A model generated the notes under the pieces. The model searched no databases and had not been told where the DNA came from. It saw nothing but the letters and a program-made list of their open reading frames with translations. From contig NC_134878.1 of NCBI RefSeq assembly GCF_041734735.1, forward strand, positions 40,040,329-40,104,328: a stretch of DNA of 64,000 nt. Reading direction: 5' to 3'. Positions 1-11,300 of the stretch are shown piece after piece. Source of the DNA: Babylonia areolata (taxonomy: Eukaryota; Mollusca; Gastropoda; Neogastropoda; Buccinidae). A program made the position numbers and the translations under genes. Position 1 is the stretch's first letter. The number at the start of each line of letters is the position of its first letter.

Positions 1-741
1 TGCTTCACAATGGGTCTGGGGAAAACGGGAGGAAAGAAGTACTGTGTGTGCTGTTCGAACTTCAAAGGAAAAAAGGAGACATCGCAACGAATACCAGCCA
101 TGAACCGATTGCATAGAGTGTGGCGAGCTCAGAATCACTTCGTGTACTGAAAAGGACCGCACCCTCAGTGGCGATGATATTCCTTGACTTTTCACGAACA
201 AGGTCTTCAAAACAAGCACGGTATGTGACATTTTGAATCGAATATTCATTTTTTATGTTTCAAAATATATTTGTTTCAATTCAACAGCCAAGCCTAAGAA
301 TGTTTTGGGTCTGATTTCTCAAAGAGGGATAATTATACTGTCTTCATTTCTCACACACTTTTCTGTCTAATGTTTGAATCCAAAAGCACAATTTAACCTT
401 TAAAATGGAGAATTACAGTACACCAGCTGGCCGGTCTTTTTCAACTTCCGGTCATCAATGTTGTATCATTCAACTGGATTTTTTTTTGTGTGTGTGTGTG
501 TGTGTTTTTTTGGTCACATTCTTAGCTGTGATATTTATTCAGCACAGATATATACATCTCTGACACATAGTACAAAACTGACTAGTGTACCCCTGAAACA
601 AACACTACAAGAATTTCCACTATAGAACATTTGTCAGCACATACTTCTTTCAAGTGGAAATGCTTGCACATTTTCAGAAAGTGCTGTAACAATGATACTG
701 AGACAGTGAGATCCTTGCTACTTCCACAGGCAATGTGAATG

Positions 742-788
<47 letters not shown>

Positions 789-2108
789 CATAGTTATTGT
801 TGCAAATTTAAACAACTCACATGCCTGAGATTCTGCACATGCATAATGCAGTGAATAGATCTGACACATTTTGGGGGTTGTATGGAGTTTGACTGAAAAT
901 GTGTACTAAAACACGTCATAACATTCAAGCTATAGTTATATATTCTTTTTATTTTTTGTCACAGCTGTCAGATGTGCAAGTCCAAGAAGACAGTGGAAAC
1001 CAATGCTGCTGACAGTAAATTGAGTAATTTTACAAAATTTAACAAATTTGGAAGTGAAAATATGTAATGATCTGACAGCTTTGCTTCCCCCTTTACACCA
1101 AACTGACACTGATGACACAGTGAAAGATGACTTATTAGGGCCATGAAGACTGCATGTTTTGTCAAAAAATTTAGACTGAATGGGGGTTACAGAAGTGGGT
1201 GTCAACACACACACACACACACACACACACATGCACACACGCACGCACACATACACACATACACAACATCCACAGCTAATTGGTGCTCACATCATAAATA
1301 ACTCGAATTGTTTAGACAATTGTTCATTGTTTAGCATTTTAGGTATGAATGAATAATACAAAAAAATAAAATAAAATATCTAATCAAGGTGATTTTCTTC
1401 AATAAACAAATGAAAATTATGTATATATATTTATGAATAAAAAAAATACAGGAAATAAAAAATGGGAGGTGGGGCATGCAAATGTAAATAAATGCAAATA
1501 TTTACACTAAGAATTTACAGCACTACCAGTTTCCAAAAAAATAGCATCAAAGAGAAAACTGGTATGTATGTGTTAATCCTTTGGCCAGTTGTTAGATACA
1601 ATGAACTTGCAGGTTTCCATAAAAGAAATACATATTCTAACCTGGTGAAAGTACAGACATATCCATTTTGGGTAAACAGGCCAGCTGATTGTACCAGACT
1701 GGTGTGTCTGAATGTCTGGGAGTCTTGAGAAGACTTATCAATGCATGTCACTTGTAATAATGATGAATGAGTGAGTACTGTATGCACACATACATGCCTG
1801 CTACACAATAAGATGAAATCATTCTTTACTTGCAGTTAATCATCAATGCAACTGTGATGAAACACACATTAATCAGTCTTGATGATGATTATCTTTAATC
1901 AAATTCCATGCACAGCCCCACCACTCAGCTCCCCACAGATTTCCATACTCAACTCCAACACTCTCCTCCCCACAATATGTATTAAAGCTACTCCAATAAA
2001 AAAAAAAAATGTCATGTAATAGAAAAGCCAGAAAAAGATCAAATTCATTGGAACAGCAACTGATGGCCATTATCTCAAGTCTGAAATCTGTTTTTAGAAG
2101 GCGCGCGT

Positions 2109-2142
<34 letters not shown>

Positions 2143-2827
2143 TCTCATACTATGTAGCAACAATATTAAATGCTAGAATGTATATAGATTCTGAATGAAT
2201 GGGTCACACACAGGAGGTATACTTTTTTCTTAGTTCAGTTGTTAAAAATCTGTGGGAGGTTAATGTCGCTGTGACAGCAGAAACGTCTCTGTAACAATTT
2301 CAGTTTCAGTAGCTCAAGGAGGCGTCACTGCGTTCGGACAAATCCATATACGCTACACCACATCTGCCAAGCAGATGCCTGACCAGCGGCGTAGCCCACC
2401 ACACTTTGTCAGGCCTTGAGGAAAAAAAGAAAATTAAAAAAAAAGGTGAATAAATAATAGATAAGCGTACATAAATAAGTAAATAAATACATAAATAGAT
2501 AAACAAATAAATTAATAATAATATAATATGAAAAAAGTAGTAATAATAATAAATAAATGAATAAATAAATGAATAAATAAGACAATGATGATAAATAAGC
2601 AAATAAATGTAAAACATGAAGACACACATTCACACATACACCAACACATGCATAACATATATGCACCAAACATGCAGTTTCTCATATATGAAAGCACAGT
2701 CAAATACACATAAACGTACATGAGCCCCAACACACACACACACACACATACACACACATTACCCTGCACCTCCTCTACCCCCCTCCTCCACACACTCATT
2801 TCTAGGCTACCTATCGCAGTTTTCACG

Positions 2828-2864
<37 letters not shown>

Positions 2865-3209
2865 TGAACACTTACTTGTACAAGCACACACACATACGCC
2901 CATATCCCCTACCCCCAACCCCCCACACATATATACAAAGATATATATATATATACACACCCGCACGTTCCAATATCCCCTTGCTCCCACAGTGTAGGCA
3001 TGCATACACTCGCATACCTCATCCTCTACTCCCCTCCCCCCGGCTCCCCCACCTCCCCCTTACACACACACACACACACACAAACATACGCACATGCACA
3101 TAACTCTCCTGACACTTGTGTACACTTACACCCTTGCGCATGCACAAACGCACTCAAACACACAGACCCACACATACACACAAACACACACACACACACA
3201 CGCACAGAG
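1..3209. other. Left flank, no gene recognised; CA-rich low-complexity DNA
   Basis: I see no convincing exon. The stretch holds (AC)n runs at about 745-782, 1204-1262, 2107-2143, 2727-2760, 2830-2862 and 3060-3200, a SINE-tail fragment near 2300-2420, and an AATA-type simple repeat at about 2430-2600. Open frames here are strings of C/V or T/H residues read from the dinucleotide repeats and are not taken as genes. Confidence 0.7.
2298..2421 (-). repeat. SINE 3' tail fragment, copy 1
   Basis: Read on the - strand this contains GGCCTGACAAAG, CTGGTCAGGCATCTGC, GTATATGGATTTG and a final ACTGAAACTGAAA-type run. The same block recurs on the + strand at about 9757-9885. I recall this as a common gastropod SINE tail. 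No tRNA-like head is attached here, so it is a fragment. Confidence 0.6.
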
Positions 3210-6200
3210 GCTGCCACTGATTGGCCGCAAGAGGGATGGGAAAAGATCTCAGATGCCACGAACGTGGCGTCTAGTGTGTTGCTCAGTCTATTGTATTTGG
3301 AAAAGCCCACAGAGACTCTGTTCCGTTTTGAAGAAATTTGCGCAATGTTGGTTTGGAAATGATGCCGATATTTGTCTGCAAGCATCATGCTCTACCTTTC
3401 ATGTTAGACTTACGGCCGCTCCCTCTCTCTGCTTTTATTTCTTTGAGGCGATCGATGGTGTGATGGCCTTGTACCTGTTCTTTGACTTTTCTGAGGATTT
3501 CCGATTTTCCTAGATGTATGCCGCTCGTTGGTGTTGCGTTACCAGCAAGTCTGTCAGCTCGCTCATTTCCCTTAACACCTGCATGTCCCGGACAGTATGA
3601 CCATGTGAGTTTTTTAATCTGAAAGTTGCGCATTGCCTTATGCCACTCTGGGCTTCCCATTCCGTTTTCAGTTTTCTGTATGAGGTTCATTGAGTCGGTT
3701 AGAATCATGGCATGTTGGTTTCCGGGCGTATGGATGGACGATAGCCACTGGAGGGCATGTGTCACAGCTTCAGCTTCCATCTTTAGGCTGGAGGTTGTGA
3801 CTTTGTAGGCAGCATTCTCTTCCCTAATTGTTTATCCATTTTGTTTTGCAGTGAATCCCCAATCGGATTGATCTTTGGTGACTGAGCCATCTGTGTATAT
3901 GATGATGTCCTCTTCTTTACTGTTTTCTTCTATGAGTAGCTTCACTTCCGCATCAGTTTTGCCCTCTGGCCATTCCCGACAATGTCTTCCTAGAGTGGGT
4001 GAAATGTCTGTGTTGAATAGATGGTTGAGGTTTTCGGGGTTTTTCTCCCATTCTTTTGTTTCTTCAGGTCTTGTAGTCGGCATACTAGCTGGATTGTGTC
4101 TTCTGCTTGTCCCATCCATGATCTTCCTCGTCCTTGGCGGCTGCCTTTTGGTTCTTTGACTGCGTCATGCAGTGGGTTTTGAGGGTTTTCTAATGCCCTG
4201 TTCTCACTTGTTTCTGTTCTGCACTGAAGGAAGGTCAAGCAGGTATCGCATGGTTTCTGTGGGCGTGTCTTTTGTTGTTTCAAGGATTAGCTTCATTTTG
4301 AACTCTTTCTAATTTTAGGAGGTTGCTTTGAGATGGTGTTGTTAGCCCAAGTCCAGAGTCGATCACACTGAGGACGACTGATTGGTATAGTAGGAAGAGG
4401 TGGCGTATGTTTTCTGAACTAGGTCAGCATCCTGTCGAAGTGTATTCCTAGGTAGCGTAGGCATTCAGTTTTTTCGATCTGAATCCCGTCGAATGACACA
4501 GGTGGTGGTGATTTGCTCGCGGTTCTGTCAGTTGTTGAGGGTGCACAGCAACGTTTGGGCTTTCGCTGGATTGATGGAAGATCCTGTGTCTTTGCACCAT
4601 TGAGCAATATTGTTTAGTTGTTTCTGGATGGCTTTAGTTCTTTCTTGAGCATCTTTCGAAGTTTTGAAGACCAGGCCATCATCCGCAAGAGTAAGCACCC
4701 GAGCTATTCCATTGTTGTTTAAGTCTGCAAGGCCCTTCGTGTAGACATTGTAGAGGACAGGGAGAGCGGAGACCCTTTGTGGCAGTCCCATGGATAGTCT
4801 AGAAGGTGGCAGACATCCAAATCTCCGAGGCGTAGGATGACGGTTCTTTCTGAAGCGCTGCTGCTATCCATCTTGTCAGTGTCAAACTTACTCCATACCT
4901 TAGTAGCAGCTCCATGAGGTGCGCAAACTGGACTTTATTGTAGGCATCTTCAAGGCCTCATATGCAAAAGCAGCTGCATTTTCCCATGTGGACTTGCCTG
5001 TTCTGTAACCACCTTGATTTGAAGGGAGAATGTGCCTGTGTTCAAGATCCCTTGCAAGTTTCCTGGCCATCGTGCGTTCCATGAGCTTTCCAGCAATGTT
5101 TTGCATGGTTAGGATCCGGTAGCCGCTTACCTGACGATGGTCCTTTCCTGGTTTTGGTATGGGTTTTAAGGAGCTGTGTGTCCAGTCCTCCGGCACATGT
5201 CCATTGTGGAAACTGTTTTGATATAGATTGAAAAGTGTGCTTCTGTCTTCTTCCGATAGCTCCTTGATGTCCGAGTAGCGAACGTCTGGGCCAGGAGCCG
5301 ATTCTTTCTTGCATTTAGCTATTGCTTCGGTTTAGATCATCTGTTGTCAAGTCATCATCGGGTCCAGTCTGCATAAGGGTTTGGTTTAACTCCTCAACAT
5401 ATTTCTTTTTCTCATCTAAGTTTCTTTGATCGCTCTGTTGTATGAAACGTTTGAGCAGGGCGGATCCTTTTTCTTCGTTTGTCTTAAGCTTGGTTCCTTC
5501 AGTGTCTAACATGTCTGGGGTTGTTGTTGTGCACGTTTTCCATTCCATGCGACGATAAAATTGCCAGAACTCTGTCAATGTTGTGTCATAACTGAGTGCC
5601 TCGCAAAACTGTTTCCACTTGTCATTTTTGGCCTCTTGAGCAGTGACTTCAAGCTGTGTAGTTTTTTCTTTCATTTTTTTCCCCCAATATCTTTGTCTGG
5701 AGATGGTTTTGTTCTCTCTTTTTGCCAAAGTTTAACAGCCGCATGTTTTTCTATCCAGGCTCTCTCTGTGTCGGTATTCCACCATAGGGGCTGAATAGTT
5801 TGCATCCTGTTCGGTGCCGTTCTTTTGTTTCTTCTGCGTCTTAATTTTTCGATGACAGTTGTCTCTTTGGTTTCATACTGAAATGGATCACTCGGTTTCA
5901 TACAGGGTTTATCTGGCAGTTTCTGTAGACTGAAAACTACCGGGAGGTGGTCACTGCCTTGGTGTGGAAGCGTCTCTGCATTCATTTCTGCTCTGAATTT
6001 TGGAGATGTTAGAGCGATGTCGATCACACTGTCACTGTCCCCTTGTCTTGTTCCAAGGCGAGTTGGGGATGTGGTTGTTAATGGGCTAAGAAGAATTTCC
6101 CCTATCATTCCTTCAAGTGCGTGTCCTTGTGGGTTGGTAATCCGCTGGTCCCATAACTTCGATCTTGCATTAAGGTCTCCACAGATAATGACTGAGTCTC

Positions 6201-6645
6201 CAAATTCGTTCTCTATTTCCTCTAAAAAGGCCCAATCCTCTTTGTTGGTGCAGGTTCCTGGGGTGAACATAGGCATTGATGAGCACGATGCTTTTGTGAA
6301 TTCCGTCAGGTTTTTCAAGACGCACCCCCACTAGTTCACATGAGTTGCTACACCATTTCTCTAGATTTATGTATGATTGCTACTCCTCTTCCTTCATTCC
6401 TTTGAAAGACTGTGAAATTCTCAAAATGTATTGGTCTGTCTGCACTTGTCCTGGTCTCTTGGAGACATAAAATGTCAAAATCATATGCCAATTTCTCAAT
6501 TGTTGAGATTCTCATTCTCGCGCTGGAACAATTCCAACTGCCGATTCTAAAGAATTTCTTTGACAGCCGCTCTGCTTTTGTCATTCTGCTACCTAAGCAC
6601 AATCTTTTCCTACCTCTTTTGCCACGCCTCTTTTGGGGTTTTGGG
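3210..6645 (-). mobile_element. LINE A: decayed EN-RT-RNase H non-LTR retrotransposon
   Basis: Read leftwards it encodes an AP-type endonuclease (RIGSWNCSSARM, CLQETR, ICGDLNAR, GSDHLPV; about 6602-5671), a reverse transcriptase (fingers about 5196-4900, active-site segment TLADDGLVF at 4791-4528) and a ribonuclease H (YTDGSVTKDQS, LTDSMN, CPGHAGVKGNERADRLAG; about 3960-3540). A C-terminal tail with QTNIGIISK runs to about 3290. The order EN, RT, RNase H is that of I-superfamily elements. The frame changes at least six times and LADDG replaces the usual YADD, so it is dead. No target duplication was found. Confidence 0.85.
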
Positions 6646-7469
6646 GATCTGAATTTGTCTCGTGCTATGCAGCTGATCCCCGAGGTGCACGCGAGACAGG
6701 GTTTTGTTAGTAGGATTTTGTTCTGAAACAGTAGAAACTGACTTGACTTCGCCTTCTTGTTTCTGGTTCCGTGACAAATGAAAATGTTTGCACGACGAAC
6801 AAGTTCAACTTTCGCGCTACTTATCAGTTGTCCGGTTTTTTATTTTTTATTTTTTAAAAACTCTTTCGGTTCTTCAACTTTCATGGATTCAAGCGCACTT
6901 TCAGTTTCAGCGGACAGTCGCCATGCTGCCTTGTCCGAACGTCCCAGGATGAAGGGGCTGAACTTTTCTTTGACTTCCTAACGAACAAGGTCTATAAAGT
7001 CCACTCGTAGTATTGATTTTAGTATTTTCCGAAAAAGACCACTTGGGCGAATGAACATAGTGAAAGCCCTGTACACTGAGAGTAAGACACACAAGCTTTT
7101 TATGTATTGAATATAATGTCAAAATGTAATGCCGTTTAAGATGAGAAAGATCAGTTTAAAGCAAATGAAGTCCCCTAGCATTAATTACAGATTAATTTCC
7201 CTTTTTTTTTTACTATCTGCAGCAAAGACATGCACCAGAAATATAACTTCCATGCTTAGCAAAAGAAGTTCCTGTTTGAACAAAAAATGATAAAAATGAC
7301 TGCTCTTGTTGTTGTGTCGAATATCCGATCAAATGCCAAGTTTGGAGAATTTAAAACAACAACAACAACAACCCCCCCCCCCCCCCCCCCCAAGTAAATT
7401 CAGTTTGCATATAATTTAGCTTAATTTTGTTTTCTGTTGTTTTTTTTATGCCCATCCCAGATGTGCAAT
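6646..7469. other. Intergenic DNA, nothing recognised
   Basis: No exon or known repeat is apparent. A run of about 20 C follows (CAA)n at 7356-7392. The motif ACGAACAAGGTCT occurs near 6982 and also near 202, suggesting a small shared repeat of unknown type. Confidence 0.5.
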
Positions 7470-7685
7470 ATTGTTTTAAACAAGATGACTGAAAAGAACT
7501 GAATTTTTCCTATATTACCGGGCAAATTTGGTGTCAACTGACAAAGTATTTGCAGAGAAAATGGCAATGTTAAGGTTTACCACGGACACACACACACACA
7601 CACACACAGACAACCGAACACCGGGTTAAAACATACTCACTTTGTTTACAAAAGTGAGTCAAAAATCTGTTTGAAGAAAAATGCG
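7470..7685 (+). repeat. Dispersed repeat with internal (AC)n, copy 1
   Basis: Shares with 50350-50565 the order AGAGAAAATG, GTTTACCACGGACACACA, an AC run, GACAACC, a GGTTA motif, CTCACTTTGTTT and AGTGAGT. The two copies are on the same strand about 43 kb apart. I recall similar repeats in marine snails; I cannot assign it to a transposon class. Confidence 0.55.
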
Positions 7686-7833
7686 GTTCGTTTTTCGCCA
7701 AATTGATGAAACGAAATAACACAAAATCATTTCCACTGGTGACCAAAAAAATTAAAAGATCAGAAGGGAAGCAAAATATAATAATAAAAAAAAGGGGGGG
7801 GGGGCATAGTTAAGGAAAAAAAGGCAATGTCAG

Positions 7834-7905
7834 GGGCTCGTCCGGGATTCGAACCCGGGACCTCTCGCACCCAAAGCGAGAATCATACCCCTAGACCAAC
7901 GAGCC
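7834..7905 (-). tRNA. trnP-TGG: tRNA-Pro (anticodon TGG)
   Basis: The - strand folds into a 72-nt cloverleaf without an intron: acceptor stem GGCTCGT with ACGAGCC, D arm with GGTCTAGGGGTATGA (A box), anticodon stem CTCGC/GCGAG around loop TTTGGGT, and T arm with GGTTCGAATCC (B box). The anticodon TGG is at 7871-7873. A run of seven T in the transcript direction (about 7816-7822) is a good RNA polymerase III terminator. It is divergent from CFAP95, about 380 bp from that start codon. Confidence 0.97.
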
Positions 7906-7956
7906 ACTTATTTACTATGTGTTTAAGATAGATATGAATGCATGATCATTGATTTG

Positions 7957-7985
7957 ATTGGTTGCTAAGAGAAAGCGTATAAATA
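7957..7985 (+). promoter_or_regulatory. Candidate CFAP95 promoter: inverted CCAAT, X-box-like site, TATA
   Basis: Within 30 bp lie ATTGG (7957-7961, inverted CCAAT), GTTGCTAAGAGAAAG (7961-7975) and TATAAATA (7978-7985). RFX factors drive ciliary genes through X-boxes (GTTGCC-type half-sites around a short spacer); the second motif matches the left half well and the right half poorly. Transcription would start near 8010, giving a 5' UTR of about 275 nt. Motif reading only. Confidence 0.35.
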
Positions 7986-8285
7986 CATTGGTACTGTGGA
8001 ATGGCTTTCTTTTCTCCCCCCCCCCGCCCCCCCATTGTTTCCAAGTGAAGAAGCACATTCTGGTGGTATAAAAACATATTTTAACAACTTTCAAAGTCTC
8101 TTCCACTGCAAATTGTATGTTTGTTAAAATAATACGCTCGAAAACTTTCGCTGTTTTTTGTTTTCGTTTAGTGGACGAACACAGATGACGACGTAAATCG
8201 ACTACTTCCGCTGTCAATGTGGATGGTGTCAGGTTGGTGACTCGTCTTGAGTGTTGTCTGCTCCCAAAGCAATCAACATCTCAGC

Positions 8286-8383
8286 ATGAGTTACGATATT
8301 CCAGACATTGTGGAGCGGAAAGGCTCTCTGTTTCTTCGTTCAGATCATATGAACTACTCTCGTGCCATCTTGAATTCTAATTG
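8286..8383 (+). CDS. CFAP95: CFAP95 exon 1
   Basis: Starts ATGAGTTACGATATTCC and encodes MSYDIPDIVERKGSLFLRSD followed by HMNYSRAILNSN. Ends in phase 2 at TG|GTGAGAA, so the next residue, Trp, is split across the intron. The ERKGSL and LRS motifs are the family's N-terminal signature. Confidence 0.92.
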
Positions 8384-11300
8384 GTGAGAATTTTCTTTTC
8401 TTGTTTCAAATTTACTTGTTTCTTCATCAAATTGAGTATCAACTGATCAAGCCGATTTATTTGCTGCTTTTACTTGGATCAAACAGAGAACATTTTTTAT
8501 AAACTTTAGTTTTGAAAGAATTAGCTCTGATTCTTTATGTTTTCAGTTATTTCAAAATCTGCTTTATTCCAGTTTTCTTCTTGTAACCACTTCTTTCTGT
8601 GTGTAAGAAATGTAGCAATGGACTTTACGATTAATCTATTTTTTCTTGAACAAAACAAAACTGGTGATGCATATCATTTTCACCTTATCATGGGGAATGA
8701 CAGTCAGATTAACAAAATCAGAAGAGGAAAATGAATAATAACAATAATAATGATAATAATAATAATTGCCCCGTGATCAGAGACACTGAACTGGCAAGGT
8801 TGCCAGGCTGTCGTTGCAACTGCAAGGCAGAGCGTTAAGTCTCCTAGTAACTTAAATTACCAGACAAACAAACCAAGGCCGTGACCTTAAGACACTTCCG
8901 GCCTCGGACAAATGCTGCGTCTGTTCTTGGTATAGGTTTCCAGTAATTGATTAAAAGGTTCCATAGGCATCTGTATATTATTTTTTAACACATTTTAACA
9001 GTCCACAAAAAATGAACTAAAAAACATGTAAATACATTTTTTAGACTGGTTACATTCTTAAGGTTTCTTAATCAGTCAATCAAATCAGTTTAATGTCCTC
9101 AAAGTGACTCAGCAGCAGTTCTGGGTCTCCTCTGGTGTGGGGTCTCATGACAACCAAACATTGCCTTGTGACTACCAGCACTGTATGACCATAAGATCAT
9201 TGTATGATTGGCCACAGAATAAAGGGTAATTATTTATTTTATGATCATGGATGAGGATGATGAATACTGCTGCTTTCTTGATCTATTTAGGTTTTTGAAA
9301 GTATGAGGCTGGGCTGTTATTTGTGCTTCTTCTTCTTTTAAAAAAAATTTTTAAACAATTTTTTATAAAGGTACTAGGTATCCATCAGATATATGGGAGC
9401 TTTGATGAAGAAATGTGACTGGCATTCTTAAAGATGCATCCATGAAGTTAATTATCTGGCTGTGTGCCCAGTCTTCCCATCTGAGCACATTGCAATCAGA
9501 TCTGGGTAGGAGGCATCTAGGTCTGTAAACACCGACAATAATTATGTCTCTGATGGGTCTCTAATGGAACCTGACTGGAAAATCAGACTAAGCATCTAGT
9601 CGTTTGGATGAGACAATGAACCAAGGTCCTATGTCCAGCACAAACTTGGCACATTGTAGAATAAACTCATGGCAACAAAAGTGTTGTCCTCTGGCAAAAT
9701 TCTGCAGAAGAAATCCACTCTGATAGATACACAAATTAAATATATATATGTCCGTGCACTCAGGGCCTGACTAAGGGCGTTGGGCTATGCTGCTGGTCAG
9801 GCATCTGTTTAGCAGTTGTGGTGTGGTATATATGGATTTGTAAAAACACAGTGACACCTTTGAGAAACAACTGAAACTGAAAACCACATTGTGGTTTGAT
9901 GGTACATTAAATAACTCTAAATAAGGCATGTTTCATTCATTTTTATCCGAATAATGAATTCACTGTACTCACCTATATATGTTTGTGCACATGGGTATAG
10001 GAGTGTTTGGAAATGTATAGCCTTGTATAAAGTGGAGTGATGGCCTAGAGGTAACGCGTCCGCCTAGGAAGTGAGAGAATCTGAGCGCGCTGGTTCGAAT
10101 CATGGCTCAGCTGTCGATAATTTCTCCCCCTCCACTAGACCTTGAGTGGTGGTCTGGATGCTAGTCATTCAGATGAGATGATAAACCGAGGCCCTGTGTG
10201 CAGCATTCACTTAGTGCACGTAAAAGAACCCACGGCAACAAAAGTGTTGTTCCTGGCAAAATTCTGTAGAAAAATCCACTTCGATAGGAAAAACAAATAA
10301 AACTGCACGCAGGAAAAAAAAAAAAAAAAAAAAAAGGGTGGCGCTGTAGTATATTGACACGCTCTTCCTGGGGAGAGCAGCCCGAATTTCACAGAGAGAA
10401 ATCTGTTGTGATAAAAAAGAAAATACAAATGCAAATACAAATGTTTAGAAGAAACTTTTGCTTCTCCATCTGTTTAGCAGCGATGAAATATTTAGACTAA
10501 AGTTTGTATAAATTACATGAGGATTATGGTGAGACTTACCTTGGTTTAATGTGTTCCTACAGCTATGTTTAACCCATTTTCGCAGGCATCAGGCACAAGA
10601 ATCAGAGCCCAAAGACTATGATTTGAGCAAGGATGCTGTCCGAGATCTGACAAAGGCTACTTATAACCGTGTTGGAAATGTTACTGATGGGGTAAATAAA
10701 CATTGCCTCTCTCTGTCTCTGTCTGTCTGTCTCTCTCTCATATTTTCACCTCTTTACTAATTTAATGCACAAAATTCCCCCTCTTTTACACATATTTCTA
10801 CAAATTGGAAAAAAAAAAGCAAGAAAAAAAAGCAAGAAAAAAAGCAAACACACTTGAATGTTGCAAAATAATTACAAAATTGAGTTCAAAAGATTTTGAA
10901 GGACCAATCTGTGAAAGCAGACTACTGTATTTGCCAGTTCCATTAGTCACCTTCACCGAAGCCATAACCCAGTGGAGGGTCGTTAGGGCACCATAGATAA
11001 TTTCCAGACCAGTTCTCTCATCGGTTCCGGTCTCTTGCAGCCCTATGTAAATCTTGGAAATTCAGGTCTGTCCATTCTTTGATGTTGCCCTGACACATTT
11101 TCTTTTGCCTCCCTCGCTTACTACTGCCTTGGTACTGTGCCCTGCAGAATGGTCTTTGAGAGCCTGTCAGATCTTATGACATGTCAGTACCATTTGAGCT
11201 TCCTCCTCATGATGATGGTTAGAAGGTCTTCTTGGGGTCCAATGGCTTGGGTGATCTTCTGTCCGACCTCAGTGTTCGTAACATGCTTAGTGTAGGAGAT

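Noticed and set aside
3248-3272. Palindrome GATGCCACGAACGTGGCGTC as a regulatory site
   Set aside because: Falls in the 3' end of LINE A; a single copy gives no support for a function.
582-3513. Many open frames of 60-140 codons rich in Cys-Val or Thr-His
   Set aside because: They are translations of (AC)n/(TG)n runs and LINE fragments; no splice context or conserved motif.
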